Source: an uncultured Lachnospiraceae bacterium (lineage in GTDB: Bacteria > Bacillota > Clostridia > Lachnospirales > Lachnospiraceae). From it: a stretch of DNA of 45,289 nt. The position numbers were made by a program, and so were the translations under genes. Of the stretch, positions 1-9,428 are shown one piece after another. The first letter of the stretch is position 1. Each line of letters opens with the position of its first letter. The stretch spans positions 1 to 45,289 of the forward strand of contig CAKRFU010000023.1 of NCBI GenBank assembly GCA_934320845.1, in the 5' to 3' direction. The notes beneath the pieces are model-generated. The model was not told the origin of the DNA. It made no database searches and saw only the letters and a program-made list of their open reading frames with translations.

Positions 1-956
1 GGATTTACCCTCACTTTTTTACCTGACAGCATACTCATAATATCATCTTTCAGTCCTTCATAATTCAGCGTTATAAATGTATTGATTGATTCAAACGATG
101 ATGTATTCCTCCAGTACGAATCAAATTTATGCCTATTTAATGCCATCGACACAGAATTCGGATTATACATATGGATTCCATCAATCAGATAGCCGTTATA
201 CCATGCTCTTACCGTTTCAAAATCCATATCATATTTTTTACATAACACTTTAACTTCATCTTCCGTAAACCCATAATACTGTGTAATTGGACAAGAATCC
301 AGCATTGTATATTCACTAAAATTGTTCAATGCCGACTCATCCCTAATCTTTTTAATTGGCAAAATCCCAGTGATATATGCCAATGCCAAAAATGATTTTG
401 ATTCCTCTGATTTGAATAACGAGTGAAGGAACTGCAAATATTTGTGTACAAGCTCCTTATCGCTGCTGTTTCTGATAACACAATCCCACTCATCGATAAT
501 AATTACAAATGGCGTATTTGTCTTTTGATAAATAGACATAAGTATTATACTGAGTTTTTTTGAGTAGTCAATTTCTTCATTAAATGACTTTCTAAAATCA
601 TCTACTATATATTCTTTGACTTTTTCTACCAAATCATCTTTGAAATCATCCCAAAACGAAGAAATATCCAAATGAATAACATTATATTTATTCATATATT
701 TTCTATAGTCTGCATTTCCGGCTATCTTCGTATCGTCAAAAAGTTCTCTCGAATCACATCCCAGACTATAATACGCATCAATCATACCGGCGGCATGCGA
801 TTTTCCAAAACGTCTTGCATGGCTTACCGCCAGACATTTATCTTCTGTCGATAACCGCATATTCAACTGTTCAATCAAACCTGTTTTATCTACATAAATT
901 CTGCTGTTTCTGGCCTGTCTAAAACTTGCATTACTTGGATTAAAATATACACCCAT
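1..956 (-). CDS. AAA-ATPase with expected C-terminal PD-(D/E)XK domain (partial, runs off the left edge)
   Basis: My minus-strand translation from ATG at 956 is open to the window edge, about 318 residues. It begins MGVYFNPSNASFRQARN, then YVDKTGLIEQ, the degenerate P-loop ARRFGKS (about residues 46-52) and the Walker B-like FVIIIDEWD (about 150-158). These are hallmarks of the AAA-ATPase-like/DUF1703 family, whose members normally end in a PD-(D/E)XK nuclease-like domain; that end lies outside the window. AGGTGA sits 8 nt before the ATG. A full paralog with the same motif order is at 18759-20360. Family function is unsettled (defence, selfish element or nucleic-acid processing have been considered), so no role is claimed. 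It has its own promoter, so it is monocistronic at its 5' end. Confidence 0.85.
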   Translation of the reverse strand, partial: MGVYFNPSNASFRQARNSRIYVDKTGLIEQLNMRLSTEDKCLAVSHARRFGKSHAAGMIDAYYSLGCDSRELFDDTKIAGNADYRKYMNKYNVIHLDISSFWDDFKDDLVEKVKEYIVDDFRKSFNEEIDYSKKLSIILMSIYQKTNTPFVIIIDEWDCVIRNSSDKELVHKYLQFLHSLFKSEESKSFLALAYITGILPIKKIRDESALNNFSEYTMLDSCPITQYYGFTEDEVKVLCKKYDMDFETVRAWYNGYLIDGIHMYNPNSVSMALNRHKFDSYWRNTSSFESINTFITLNYEGLKDDIMSMLSGKKVRVN

Positions 957-1094
957 TTATAGTCACCTCATTTCTATGCAGCTTATATATAAACATCATA
1001 ACACATATCCTATTCTCTTATAATCTGTCCCCAATTATCTCATTTACAATTTTTCTTACTATATTTAGCTTAAAAAAATCTTTTTCTACATTAT

Positions 1095-1123
1095 ATTATA
1101 TAGAAGCTATAGCCTTTTTTCAA
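1095..1123 (-). promoter_or_regulatory. Sigma-A-type promoter of the left-edge AAA-ATPase
   Basis: On the minus strand, TTGAAA (1118-1123) is followed by a 17-nt spacer and TATAAT (1095-1100). Transcription would start near 1088, giving a leader of about 130 nt before the ATG at 956. I see no clear hairpin in that leader. Confidence 0.65.
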
Positions 1124-1159
1124 TTCAAAAAGTTAAAACACGCCTACGAACGCAAACTT

Positions 1160-1189
1160 AAAAACCGAAGTCAGATGACTTCGGTTTTT
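1160..1189 (-). terminator. Bidirectional intrinsic terminator
   Basis: A perfect 13-bp stem (arms 1160-1172 and 1177-1189) with loop AGAT has A-run and T-run ends, so it can work on either strand. It lies between the broken ORF ending at 1259 and the AAA-ATPase promoter and insulates the two. Confidence 0.8.
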
Positions 1190-1270
1190 ATATATGATTA
1201 TGCCTGTTTTTCCTACAATCGGTATATTTTTTACCAATACTTTATAACTATATCAATTCTACTTTGTTTT

Positions 1271-1460
1271 TATAGTCTTTTTGACTGTATAGTATTTAGA
1301 TTTAGTTATTGTGATAACAACCTTTGTATTTTTCTTAAGCTTCTTTGAGAGCTTAAACGTAAATGTCTTTCCTTTTACAATTGCCTTTTTAGCTTTTGCG
1401 TTTCCAACTTTTACCATTACTTTTGCACCCGTTACAGAAAGTGTTCCTGTTATCTTTTTA
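1271..1460. repeat. 190-bp direct repeat, copy 1
   Basis: It matches 2492-2681 at a constant offset of 1221 bp, with a single mismatch by eye (A versus G in an acc.ttac context). It encodes the Lys-rich tail of the broken ORF. Confidence 0.9.
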
Positions 1461-2011
1461 GTATTCTTCTTTGCTGCAACTTTCTTTACTGACATCTTTT
1501 TCTTCTTTGTTGAAGGTTTCTTTGTGGATGCCGGCTTTTTAGTTGGCTCTGTTGAAGGTGCCGCAGTCGGTTCTTTTGTCTTCTTTAGAGCTTGCACTGC
1601 GGATTGCCCGATACTTTGAATTATCAGTTGAAGAACTGTTTTCACTTGAAGATTTATCTGAATAAAACCTCTGCCTAATTCCAACAAAAAATTCTCAATT
1701 TGCCGAACCAATGCTGCTTCCAAATCACTTTCCAGTATAGGCTTTTCTTCAGGAATACCCAGAAATTCAAATACATATGGGTCTTTAATCGCATCTTCCG
1801 GCTTTGCATATTCTATACCTTTTGAAGCAAGTTCTAATACAGTTTCCTTGTTGGCATCGCATTTTGATAAAAGAAGCCTCTCAAAAAGTGAACTTGCCAT
1901 TTGCCTTTTTAATTCACGCACTGACCATTCGGCATTTTCGCATTCTTTCTCATAAAACTTTCTCTTATCATCATCAGATACTGACAAGAGTTCACAATAA
2001 TGTGTCCATGT

Positions 2012-2040
2012 CAATTTGCCAGTCAGTGACTGGCAAATTG
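2012..2040. repeat. Perfect 29-bp palindrome (14-bp arms, 1-nt centre)
   Basis: The arms at 2012-2025 and 2027-2040 are exact reverse complements around G2026. The palindrome lies in the DUF1016-like part of the ORF (codons for ICQSLTGKL) and within about 10 bp of where the Rpn-like fragment ends. It may be a recombination or cruciform site, or ordinary DUF1016 coding sequence. Confidence 0.85.
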
Positions 2041-2045
2041 GATAT

Positions 2046-2160
2046 CTCAAATATAAGAGATGGAAGCAAAAATCTTGGACAGTCATTTATCATTGTTCTG
2101 AATACATCATCATATGGGGTGCTTTCCTGTTTTTTGTCTGTTTCAAGATTTTTATTTTTT
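2046..2160 (-). pseudogene. N-terminal fragment of an Rpn-like (PD-(D/E)XK, COG5464-type) nuclease
   Basis: In a frame different from the chimeric ORF, the minus strand reads ETDKKQESTPYDDVFRTM followed by INDCPRFLLPSLIFEI. The YDDVFR-(M/L)-x-x-DC...LLP pattern is typical of the start of Rpn/COG5464 proteins in Lachnospiraceae. The reading leaves the family after about 35 residues and meets a stop 11 codons later. A possible TTG start exists upstream but no full-length gene. It overlaps the first codons of the chimeric ORF, so two unrelated nuclease genes were joined here. Confidence 0.5.
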
Positions 2161-2298
2161 TGTGATTTCAAGCAATTATTAATTTATAAATCTTCAACTT
2201 ACAAACCAAATAAATTCTAGCACCAGTCACTTTCCACACAACACTGCTCCCGCATTGCAAAAATACTTTTACATTAGAATATTTTCACCCCTTAGAGC

Positions 2299-2315
2299 AC
2301 GCCCATGCTGGGCGT
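2299..2315. repeat. Short GC-rich hairpin
   Basis: Perfect 7-bp arms (ACGCCCA and TGGGCGT) with loop TGC, just beyond the GH43 terminator. There is no T-run of its own. The rest of 2161-2300 shows no gene. Confidence 0.5.
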
Positions 2316-2320
2316 ACCCA

Positions 2321-2358
2321 AAAAACCGAAGCTTTCCTTTTGGGAGGCTTCGGTTTTT
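2321..2358 (-). terminator. Intrinsic terminator after the GH43 operon
   Basis: The arms read CCGAAGC and GCTTCGG with an inner TTTCC/GGGAG extension. They are flanked by an A-run on the left and a T-run on the right, so minus-strand transcripts end in U residues. It lies about 120 bp downstream of the GH43 stop. Confidence 0.8.
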
Positions 2359-2373
2359 CTTAATTCAATATTT

Positions 2374-2470
2374 GGAGTTTTTCGCTTTCGCTTTAATCTT
2401 GGCTTTCACTTCATTTTTGGGCTTTCGCTTCAATTTTTGGCTTTCGCTTTCAATAACTTTGTCTTTATAC
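2374..2470 (-). repeat. Four degenerate ~19-nt repeats centred on GCGAAAGC
   Basis: On the minus strand four units of about 19-20 nt follow one another, each with GAAGYGAAAGC-like sequence plus an A-rich tail. GCGAAAGC is known as an unusually stable mini-hairpin in DNA. The array lies between the GH43 stop and its terminator. One frame is open and Lys-rich (ends KAKIKAKAKNSKY then stop) but has no start codon, so it may be the remains of a tail-coding segment. Confidence 0.6.
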
Positions 2471-2479
2471 TTTCGAGCT

Positions 2480-5400
2480 TTACTTTACTTTTATAGTCTT
2501 TTTGACTGTATAGTATTTAGATTTAGTTATTGTGATAACAACCTTTGTATTTTTCTTAAGCTTCTTTGAGAGCTTAAACGTAAATGTCTTTCCTTTTACA
2601 ATTGCCTTTTTAGCTTTTGCGTTTCCAACTTTTACCGTTACTTTTGCACCCGTTACAGAAAGTGTTCCTGTTATCTTTTTTGCATTTCTCTTGACTGTTA
2701 CCTTTTTCACTGACATTTTTTTCTTTTTAGTCGGTTTTTTAGTTGGTTTTGCTGTCGGTTTTACTGTTGGTTTTACTGTTGGTTTTACTGTTGGTTTTAC
2801 TGTTGGTTCTGCCGTTGGTGCTGCTGTTGGCGCTACCGTTGGTGCTGCTGTTGGTGCTACCGTTGGTGCTACCGTTGGCTTAGTTGTTGGTTTTACTGTT
2901 GGTTTTACTGTTGGTTTTACTGTTGGCTTTACAGTTGGTTTTGGTGTCGCTACGCTGCTGCTTCCGCCTGAGCCACCGCTTGATTCAATTTTAGTCCATA
3001 CTGCGTACAACATTACAACTTCGTTAGCGTTTGCAAGGTTTGTTGTGATTTGCTGTTCGTCTGTGTACTCAACTTTGCCTGTTGTTGTTGTTGACCATCC
3101 TGCAAATTTGTATCCATATCTTGAGTATGTGTTGTTTAAAAGCTTCTGCGGTGTGTCTAATGTGAACTGCTGTGTTTTTATGCTCTGTGTTGAGTCACTG
3201 AAGTTAGGGCTGAATTTGACTGTGTATTCGTTGGTTGATTCATAAATACGAATGTTATCAAATCCTGCTACACCACTATATCTTCCGCTTAAGTAGAATA
3301 ATCCTTTTACATCTGGTATGTTTTCTGCTTTAAATGTTTTGACTGCAAGTTCTTTTCCTGTGCTGTCTGTTATCTCAAGTTTTATGGTTTTCTGTGTTTT
3401 GTCAACTGTTGTTTTAAAGTGTGCCCATTCTCCTGCTGCAAGTGTTACATCATTGCTTGCTGCTGTTGTTTCTTCCACGATTTCAGAACCGTTTGTTCCA
3501 GTAATTGTCCATGTTTCAGAGTTTGTTGTGTTTATGCTCCACAGGTATGATGTGTCGGCTATTGCTGTGTTTTTCTTTGCATAGTCTGCTGATGTAAGTG
3601 CAAGCTGTGATTCCCGATTGTTTCCTGCTTTAAGCTTTGAATCAAATTCAACTACATATTTGTCTGGCAATGTGATTTCGCCAAATGATGTATACGCGTC
3701 TCTGCTGTTCTGGTTGCCTGGGGCAAATTGAACATAGCTCTTATAGAGTTCTGAGGCGTCTGATTCAAGTGTAAGGTTTAATGCTGCGTTGTATGATGAC
3801 CAGTTTGTATACTCTACAGCACTGTCATAATTGTAAGTTCTGTACAGGATACTTGCATCTTTTATTGCCTGTTCTTTCTGCTTTTCGGCATCTTCAAGAA
3901 GTCCTGTCTGAGCTTTCTCATCATTGTACAATGCTCCTACATCCGCTGCTGATAATTCACGATTGTAAATCTTTACATTATCCATTAAGAGAGGTGCTGA
4001 ACCCCACCATGAACCATAGCCGAGGTAGAAGTTTGCTGATGAAGATATTACGCTAAGCATATCTTTTGCTGCGTCCTCGTATGCTGTTCCTGCATATGTT
4101 ACATTGTTTGTCTTGTCACTTACGAGTTTTCCGTCTACATATACTCCAAAGTTATCTGTTCCAAGTGATACTGTTACATGATGCCATTCTTTTTCTTTTA
4201 TAAGGTTTGTAACTGTATTAGCATGATTTAAATCAAACCACTTGTTTACACTTACTGTTCCGTTGTAACCAAGATAAGCATTTGGTGTAAAGTATAATCT
4301 GCCGTCTTTTCCATCTGTAGTATCTTCATCGAAGAATGACCAGATAGCATCCCATACATCAGTGTCATTTCTGTTTACCCAAAGTGCAACTGTAGCACCT
4401 GTCAATGATGCATCTTTAAGAGGATTTTCAAACTGTGTATAACTTGTTGTCTTTGCGTCAGCAAAACCGAAGTTCTGATTTAAAACTTTGCCAGTTCTGC
4501 CTGCGGCTGCGAATATAGTTGGTTTGAAACCATTTTCCAATGCTTTTGCAACTCCGACCTGAGAAGTGTTAGCTTCGTTTTTGAAACCATCTTCAAATGT
4601 ATAATCACCTACAAGACCTGTTTTATAATCAGCTCCAGCAGAAGATTTTACTACTGTGTTATAAGTTTTCTTTGTGTAATATTTGCCATATTTTACAGTC
4701 ATTGTGAGAGTTACTTTTGTATCTAATAAAACATCTCCTCTTTTTCCTGTAGATGAAAGTGCTGTCTCATCTGATGACTTCCAAGTAACTTCTGCTCCGT
4801 TACTTGCTGTAGGAAGTTCAACATCACTGTAAAGGTTTGCCGGGATAGTTACCTTAACTTCCTTTGCTGCCTTTACAACTCCTGCTTCATCTGTGTAACC
4901 TTTTGTTCCCCAGAATGTTACATTGTTATCTCCTACTGTTGTAAAGCACATTGTCTCACAAGCTGTTCCTTCAATATTCTGCTTGATAAATACACCGCTA
5001 TATGTAACGCTTCCTACTTTTATTGTCACATATGGTGAATCAGCTTCCTGTGACCATGTTCCTGTATAATCACCTGTTACTGTACCATTTTCCTTTAAAG
5101 TAATCTTTTGTTCTTTAGAACATTCAAGTGTAGTAGTTGATACTGATGGTTTCTGATACAATACTGAATACTCGCCAACTACATCAGCCTTGTCGTATGC
5201 TGTCTTTGACAATGTCTCTCCTGAATACTCAAAAGGTGTTGTTACAAGTCCGCCGTTTTTAGCTGTAAATAACTGGTGTACTCTCACCTCATGACCTTCT
5301 GTACCATCGTTAAAACGAGTATGATATACAAGATAAGCTTTTCCATCATCATCTACAACTGCTGAGTTGTGTCCCTGTGCGACACGCCCTTTGTCAAGAT

Positions 5401-7675
5401 AGCTCCACTCATAATATGACATAAGACGCTCACCTACTGTACCATTTCCATTGGCATCACCGCCTGCTTTAGCACTTGTAGTGTCAGTGTCAGAAGCTCC
5501 TTTTCTTGCATCCTTTCCTGCGACATCTTTGTATGGTCCTGTAATATTTTTAGATGAGAATACACGCATATTGTATCCACCCTTAGCTGTAAGACCACCA
5601 TATGAGAGGAACAGATAATATTTGTCGCCAATTTTTTCAATATAAGAAGCCTCACCTGAAGCCATATTGCCACCTGCAAGTTTGTAACCCATGTAAGGGT
5701 CTGTTACATTGTCCTTATATTTGTAAGATGCAGTCTTATCACGAAGACCAGTAGCCTTGTCAAGTTTAAACATCCAGATACCGCCTGACCATGAACCATA
5801 ACTCATCCAAAGATTTCCCTCTGAATCGTAAGTTACACATGGGTCAATGGCATGTGCTCCATAATTTCTATTCCACTCTGTGTCAGATTTTGCAAATCTT
5901 GCAATGTCTGTATCTACCTCTGTGCTTACTGATGCGAAATCTGTATTCTTATAGCTTTTAATACCTGACTTAGTAAATCCTGAATAAACTACTGTGCCCT
6001 GATTTACCCAGTCGCCGTTAAGCGAATCTGATGTGAGAAGTACAATGCTTGAATTCCAAGAATTTCCATTGATACTCATATACATGCACCATTTTTTCAT
6101 GTCCTTGTTGTAAATCACATCCGGTGCCCACAGATTACCAGTCCAGTCATAATCTGCATCACCTTTTGCAGACCACTCAAATGCGCTCTTAAAAAGCTCC
6201 TGACATTTTGTATTATCGCTTATGTTGTTTTTAAAATAGTTCCAGTTCTGCATATCAGTTGACCATGCAAATGCTCTGTGTGAACCAAAAATAAAGTAAA
6301 CTTCTTTTCTTGACTTATCCTGATTCTGCTCTCCATATACTTTCTGACTGCTGTCACCTGTATATACACTGTCAGTGTAACCTATTATGACAGATGGGTC
6401 ATGAACAGTTACATGAGATTTTTTATTTTTGCTGTCAAAAAGTGTGCTGTACTTTTCATTAACCTCTGCTTCTGTAAGTTCTACTGCATCAGCATCAATA
6501 TCAGGATCAGGTGCTGTCTGCAATTTCATCATATCTGCAGGCATATCTGAAACGCGGCAAGATTCACCTGTAACTGACACATACAATTTTTTTGTAGTAT
6601 CAACATTAAATGTAGTTACACTCTCTACACCATTATTATTAAATGTAATACTTGCTTTGCCATCTGCAATCTGAGTCTTAATTGATACATCTGTACCTTT
6701 TTTATTGGCTGCAAGCCATGCCGCCCAGTCTGCCGGTGCATTATTTCTAGTAAATGTAATATCATCTGTATTCCACTCACCGGCTAAAGTACCTGTATTC
6801 TGGTTAGTAGCATCTCCTTTAAACCAGCCATACAAATCTGAACGAATAACTCCTACTTCTTCATATCCTTCACCACCGACTTTATTTTCATCTCCATAAT
6901 AAATTACTAAACTCGGTGTATTCCAGTTGCTTGTTGCACTCAAAAAAGATTTTGATTTGAAGTTTACGGTTTCCAAAGTATCAGTGACTTCAGTACCATA
7001 ACTCCAGTTTGCCCACCATGAAGCAAATCTAAAACTATTCTCAGTACTATAGTAATCACTAACCATATCATCTGGAAGCCCGGAAACCTCACACTGTTCT
7101 CCACTTACAGATACATACAGTTTTTTGCCTGCCTCTGCTGCAAAAGTAGTTGTACTTACCACTCCATTATTATCAATCTTGATGCTTGCTTTGCCATCAG
7201 TAATCTTTGTAGTAATATTTACATCTACACCTTCTTTGTTGGTTGCAAGCCATGTCGCCCAGTCTGCCGGTGCACTATCTACAGTAAATGTAATTCCTTT
7301 TGCATTTACAGCAGGCATATCACCAGTATTTGTATCGCCAAACATACCAAAAAGGTCTGAGCGGACAACTCCTACTTCTGAATAACCTGCACCTCCAACA
7401 CAGTTTTCATCGCCATAGTATATAACAACGCTTGGTGTGTGCCAATTGCCACTTGCTGTACTATCAGACTTTGATTTAAAAGAAATATTTTTTTCTTCTG
7501 TGGTAACTTCGCTTCCTAAACTCGCATTTTCCCACCAATTGCCCATTTTAACACTATTTACTGATGCAGCCTCTGCCTTTTTTGAAAAGCCTGTTGGCAG
7601 ACTTGGTGCTGCTGTAATAGCAACGGCTGTAGAAACTGCAATCGCAATTATCTTTTTTAATCTACTCCTAATCAT
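2480..7675 (-). CDS. Secreted multimodular GH43 arabinan endo-1,5-alpha-L-arabinosidase
   Basis: Start ATG 7675 (AAGGAGAG 5 nt upstream) is preferred to the in-frame ATG at 7702; product 1731 aa. Order: signal peptide (1-37); two copies of a ~165-aa module (about 40-200 and 215-385) shared with the upstream gene; GH43 catalytic domain (about 418-815) with HDPSV (Asp426, base), IDPCV (Asp611) and SGEASYIE (Glu675, acid), WAPD and AQGHN; lipocalin-like beta domain (about 830-930); atrophied Ig-like domain (about 940-1010); LamG-type domain (about 1015-1250); a second concanavalin-like domain (about 1280-1480); an InlB-type repeat (about 1484-1560); a Pro-Thr linker; and a Lys-rich Big_6-like tail (about 1650-1731). 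It should cleave arabinan side chains of pectin outside the cell. No sortase motif, dockerin or SLH domain was seen. It is second in an operon with 7705-8808. Confidence 0.93.
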   Translation of the reverse strand: MIRSRLKKIIAIAVSTAVAITAAPSLPTGFSKKAEAASVNSVKMGNWWENASLGSEVTTEEKNISFKSKSDSTASGNWHTPSVVIYYGDENCVGGAGYSEVGVVRSDLFGMFGDTNTGDMPAVNAKGITFTVDSAPADWATWLATNKEGVDVNITTKITDGKASIKIDNNGVVSTTTFAAEAGKKLYVSVSGEQCEVSGLPDDMVSDYYSTENSFRFASWWANWSYGTEVTDTLETVNFKSKSFLSATSNWNTPSLVIYYGDENKVGGEGYEEVGVIRSDLYGWFKGDATNQNTGTLAGEWNTDDITFTRNNAPADWAAWLAANKKGTDVSIKTQIADGKASITFNNNGVESVTTFNVDTTKKLYVSVTGESCRVSDMPADMMKLQTAPDPDIDADAVELTEAEVNEKYSTLFDSKNKKSHVTVHDPSVIIGYTDSVYTGDSSQKVYGEQNQDKSRKEVYFIFGSHRAFAWSTDMQNWNYFKNNISDNTKCQELFKSAFEWSAKGDADYDWTGNLWAPDVIYNKDMKKWCMYMSINGNSWNSSIVLLTSDSLNGDWVNQGTVVYSGFTKSGIKSYKNTDFASVSTEVDTDIARFAKSDTEWNRNYGAHAIDPCVTYDSEGNLWMSYGSWSGGIWMFKLDKATGLRDKTASYKYKDNVTDPYMGYKLAGGNMASGEASYIEKIGDKYYLFLSYGGLTAKGGYNMRVFSSKNITGPYKDVAGKDARKGASDTDTTSAKAGGDANGNGTVGERLMSYYEWSYLDKGRVAQGHNSAVVDDDGKAYLVYHTRFNDGTEGHEVRVHQLFTAKNGGLVTTPFEYSGETLSKTAYDKADVVGEYSVLYQKPSVSTTTLECSKEQKITLKENGTVTGDYTGTWSQEADSPYVTIKVGSVTYSGVFIKQNIEGTACETMCFTTVGDNNVTFWGTKGYTDEAGVVKAAKEVKVTIPANLYSDVELPTASNGAEVTWKSSDETALSSTGKRGDVLLDTKVTLTMTVKYGKYYTKKTYNTVVKSSAGADYKTGLVGDYTFEDGFKNEANTSQVGVAKALENGFKPTIFAAAGRTGKVLNQNFGFADAKTTSYTQFENPLKDASLTGATVALWVNRNDTDVWDAIWSFFDEDTTDGKDGRLYFTPNAYLGYNGTVSVNKWFDLNHANTVTNLIKEKEWHHVTVSLGTDNFGVYVDGKLVSDKTNNVTYAGTAYEDAAKDMLSVISSSANFYLGYGSWWGSAPLLMDNVKIYNRELSAADVGALYNDEKAQTGLLEDAEKQKEQAIKDASILYRTYNYDSAVEYTNWSSYNAALNLTLESDASELYKSYVQFAPGNQNSRDAYTSFGEITLPDKYVVEFDSKLKAGNNRESQLALTSADYAKKNTAIADTSYLWSINTTNSETWTITGTNGSEIVEETTAASNDVTLAAGEWAHFKTTVDKTQKTIKLEITDSTGKELAVKTFKAENIPDVKGLFYLSGRYSGVAGFDNIRIYESTNEYTVKFSPNFSDSTQSIKTQQFTLDTPQKLLNNTYSRYGYKFAGWSTTTTGKVEYTDEQQITTNLANANEVVMLYAVWTKIESSGGSGGSSSVATPKPTVKPTVKPTVKPTVKPTTKPTVAPTVAPTAAPTVAPTAAPTAEPTVKPTVKPTVKPTVKPTAKPTKKPTKKKKMSVKKVTVKRNAKKITGTLSVTGAKVTVKVGNAKAKKAIVKGKTFTFKLSKKLKKNTKVVITITKSKYYTVKKTIKVK
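2492..2681. repeat. 190-bp direct repeat, copy 2
   Basis: Intact-gene copy of the repeat at 1271-1460. It encodes the last ~65 residues of the GH43 protein, the Lys-rich Ig-like tail. Confidence 0.9.
2740..2945 (-). repeat. 12-bp minisatellite coding the Pro-Thr linker of the GH43 protein
   Basis: Tandem units of the GGTTTTACTGTT type (plus-strand view) encode PTVK, PTVA and PTAA tetrapeptides, about 17 units in all. Slippage could change linker length between strains. A related shorter linker is coded at about 7996-8180 (PTVE/STE units) and another at about 12845-12960 (24-bp units). Confidence 0.85.
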
Positions 7676-7704
7676 ACTTCTCTCCTTATAAAAAATGCTC
7701 AAAC

Positions 7705-8808
7705 TTATTTAACAATCACCTTTACAGACTTAGAAGCTGCCTTATATGCAGATGTCTTAGCTACTGTAAGTTTTACTGTAACTTTTCCCTTTTTCATACC
7801 CTTGATTGTAAGTTTATTTCCTTTAAGTGCTGCTTTTGCTACCTTTACATCTTTCTTTGAAAGCTTTGTCAATTTGATTTTTGCTTTAGAATTGGCTGAG
7901 ACAGTAAGTTTTACTGATTTACCCTTCTTTACTGTAACTGATTTAACATTCTTGCCTCCCTTCTTCACTGAAATAGATGCACTCTTAAGCTCAGGTGCTG
8001 TAGTTGGCTCTGTAGTTGGTGCTACTGTAGGCTCTGTGCTAGGCTCTACCGTTGGCTCTGTGCTAGGCTCTGCTGTTGGCTCTACAGTAGGTTCTGCGCT
8101 AGGCTCTACTGTTGGCTCTGCTGTAACAGCAGGTGTTGTTGTTGGCTCTACCGTTGGCTCTACTGTTGGCTCTGCCTGTCCGGTAACCAGACTTTCAGGC
8201 AATCCTGAAACCTCACACAACTCACCTGATACTGCAATATATAATTTTCTGCTTGAATCAACATCAAAAGTAGTCGTGCTCTTAGCACCATCGTTCTCAA
8301 CTGTTACAATTGCTTTACCGTCCTTAATTTCTGTTGTGTATGACACATCTACACCATCTTTATTTGCCTGAAGCCATGTTGCCCAGTCTGGTTCAGTACC
8401 TCTGTCAAATGTTATCCCGCCTGTATTCCAAGCCTGATCTAAAGTAAAGACTGTCTGAGTATCAGCCTTTCCTCCAAACCAGCCATAAAGGTCAGAACGA
8501 ATAACTCCAACCTCATCATATCCTGCACCATTAACCTTATTCTCATCACCATAAAATAATACAAAAACAGGTGTATTCCAGTTTGAGTTTCCGGTTGAAT
8601 ATGTTTTAGCTTTAAAGCTTACGGTTTTAGATGTATCTGTAATCTCATCGCCATAACTGTGATTTGTCCACCAGCCATCAAACTTAAGACTGTCTGTACT
8701 TACTGTCTCGTCTGCCGAAGCCACAATAACATTGTGATACACTGCAGGTACTGACGCCATACCTACTATTGCTGCCATTGCCAATGCTAAAAATTTTTTG
8801 TTTCTCAT
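7705..8808 (-). CDS. Secreted single-module protein with Lys-rich Ig-like tail
   Basis: 367 aa; ATG 8808 follows GGGAGG. A signal peptide (about 1-32) is followed by one copy (about 40-205) of the module found twice in the GH43 protein. Diagnostic stretches are [56 protein letters not shown] and [16 protein letters not shown]. Then come a Glu-containing Pro-Thr linker (about 210-272) and a Lys-rich Ig-like domain (about 275-367). There is no catalytic domain. Conserved Trp/Tyr, co-transcription with the arabinanase and repeat use suggest a carbohydrate-binding module, but I cannot name a CBM family. The gap to the GH43 start is only 29 bp and holds its ribosome site. Confidence 0.85.
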   Translation of the reverse strand: MRNKKFLALAMAAIVGMASVPAVYHNVIVASADETVSTDSLKFDGWWTNHSYGDEITDTSKTVSFKAKTYSTGNSNWNTPVFVLFYGDENKVNGAGYDEVGVIRSDLYGWFGGKADTQTVFTLDQAWNTGGITFDRGTEPDWATWLQANKDGVDVSYTTEIKDGKAIVTVENDGAKSTTTFDVDSSRKLYIAVSGELCEVSGLPESLVTGQAEPTVEPTVEPTTTPAVTAEPTVEPSAEPTVEPTAEPSTEPTVEPSTEPTVAPTTEPTTAPELKSASISVKKGGKNVKSVTVKKGKSVKLTVSANSKAKIKLTKLSKKDVKVAKAALKGNKLTIKGMKKGKVTVKLTVAKTSAYKAASKSVKVIVK

Positions 8809-8834
8809 TTTACTTCCTCCCGATAATCTTTTTA

Positions 8835-8884
8835 AAATATTTTAGTATAATTCTAAAAATCATTTAGAATTAACTAAAATATTT
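8835..8884. repeat. 50-bp inverted repeat in the leader of the arabinanase operon
   Basis: A 23-nt left arm (8835-8857) pairs with a 22-nt right arm (8863-8884), with one bulged base and loop AATCA. Nearly all bases are A/T. It lies between the promoter at 8906-8935 and the ATG at 8808, so it forms a long hairpin in the mRNA leader, or is an operator downstream of the start site. Confidence 0.75.
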
Positions 8885-8905
8885 CATATTATTTTATATA
8901 AGTTT

Positions 8906-8935
8906 ATAATAACATAAATTAGTTATAAAGGTCAA
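8906..8935 (-). promoter_or_regulatory. Promoter of the arabinanase operon
   Basis: TTGACC (8930-8935), 18-nt spacer, TATTAT (8906-8911) on the minus strand; predicted start near 8899. The leader is about 90 nt and is mostly the inverted repeat at 8835-8884. I see no further gene in 8936-9130. Confidence 0.6.
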
Positions 8936-9130
8936 TACACATTTAAATTCAAAGCTTTTTTTGTGCATTTTATCCAATTTTTTTATTATTTGTATATTTT
9001 CATATTTTTTAAACTATTTTATCAAAGTATCAAAAACAGCAATAATTACAGCAGTTCTACACTAATTTTTCTTTCTCAAAAGAATAGTGGCAAAATCTCT
9101 CTTTTTGCTTTTATTGGTGATTTTGCACAA

Positions 9131-9170
9131 AAAATGACCGAAATCCATATAAGTAGATTTCGGTCATTTT
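9131..9170. terminator. Intrinsic terminator (15-bp stem)
   Basis: Arms 9131-9145 and 9156-9170 pair perfectly and end in A-run and T-run. It is a second terminator behind the 1311-aa surface-protein gene and an insulator before the arabinanase promoter. The stretch 9171-9320 shows nothing else. Confidence 0.75.
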
Positions 9171-9320
9171 CTTGATATGTTATATATTTTCGGAGACATA
9201 TCTTCAATATTTAATAAAGAGAGAAACAATCAATTTCATTACCCTTTCATAATATATTACCCTAAATATATTTATTTTGTCAATAATAATTGCACTTGAC
9301 TTTCACTATTTTTTAATAAC

Positions 9321-9359
9321 AAAAAAAGAACCGGTCTGAGAAAAATCTCAAACCGATTC
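9321..9359 (-). terminator. Intrinsic terminator of the 1311-aa surface-protein gene
   Basis: In minus-strand RNA a 14-bp stem (arms 9346-9359 and 9328-9341, three G-U pairs) is followed directly by seven U residues. It lies about 70 bp past the stop codon at 9429. Confidence 0.85.
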
Positions 9360-9428
9360 CCTTCTTAATATACCTCATACCTTCAAAAATCAAAAGTAAT
9401 GAAAAATATATTTTAATTCATAACTAAA

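Larger units (their letters stand above)
1259..2086 (-). pseudogene. Chimeric ORF: truncated DUF1016 (YhcG) nuclease joined to a secreted-protein tail
   Basis: The 275-codon ORF is a patchwork. Residues about 12-140 match the DUF1016/YhcG family (KLTWTHYCELLSV, WSVRELKRQM, DPYVFEFLGIPEE, ending FLLELGRGF). It stops exactly where the catalytic D...ExK core should begin, so the nuclease is presumably dead. Residues about 141-168 are unlike any family I know; the same DNA in another frame reads as a Ser-rich linker (DKSSSENSSSTDNS), suggesting a frameshift. From about 169 on there is a Pro-Thr linker and the Lys-rich bacterial-Ig-like tail seen at the end of the GH43 protein. No signal peptide and no good ribosome site precede the ATG. 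I call it a fossil made from two or three genes; a live short protein is possible but less likely. Confidence 0.7.

Noticed and set aside
2740..2945. CRISPR-like tandem repeats
   Set aside because: The units are 12 bp without spacers and encode an in-frame Pro-Thr linker.
2532..3245. Long plus-strand reading frame opposite the GH43 Pro-Thr linker and tail
   Set aside because: It is the mirror of a repetitive coding region ([10 protein letters not shown] repeats), has no ribosome site and lies wholly inside a strongly supported gene.
8963..9175. 70-codon plus-strand reading frame
   Set aside because: A/T-rich Phe/Ser-rich translation, no ribosome site, and it ends in a terminator stem.
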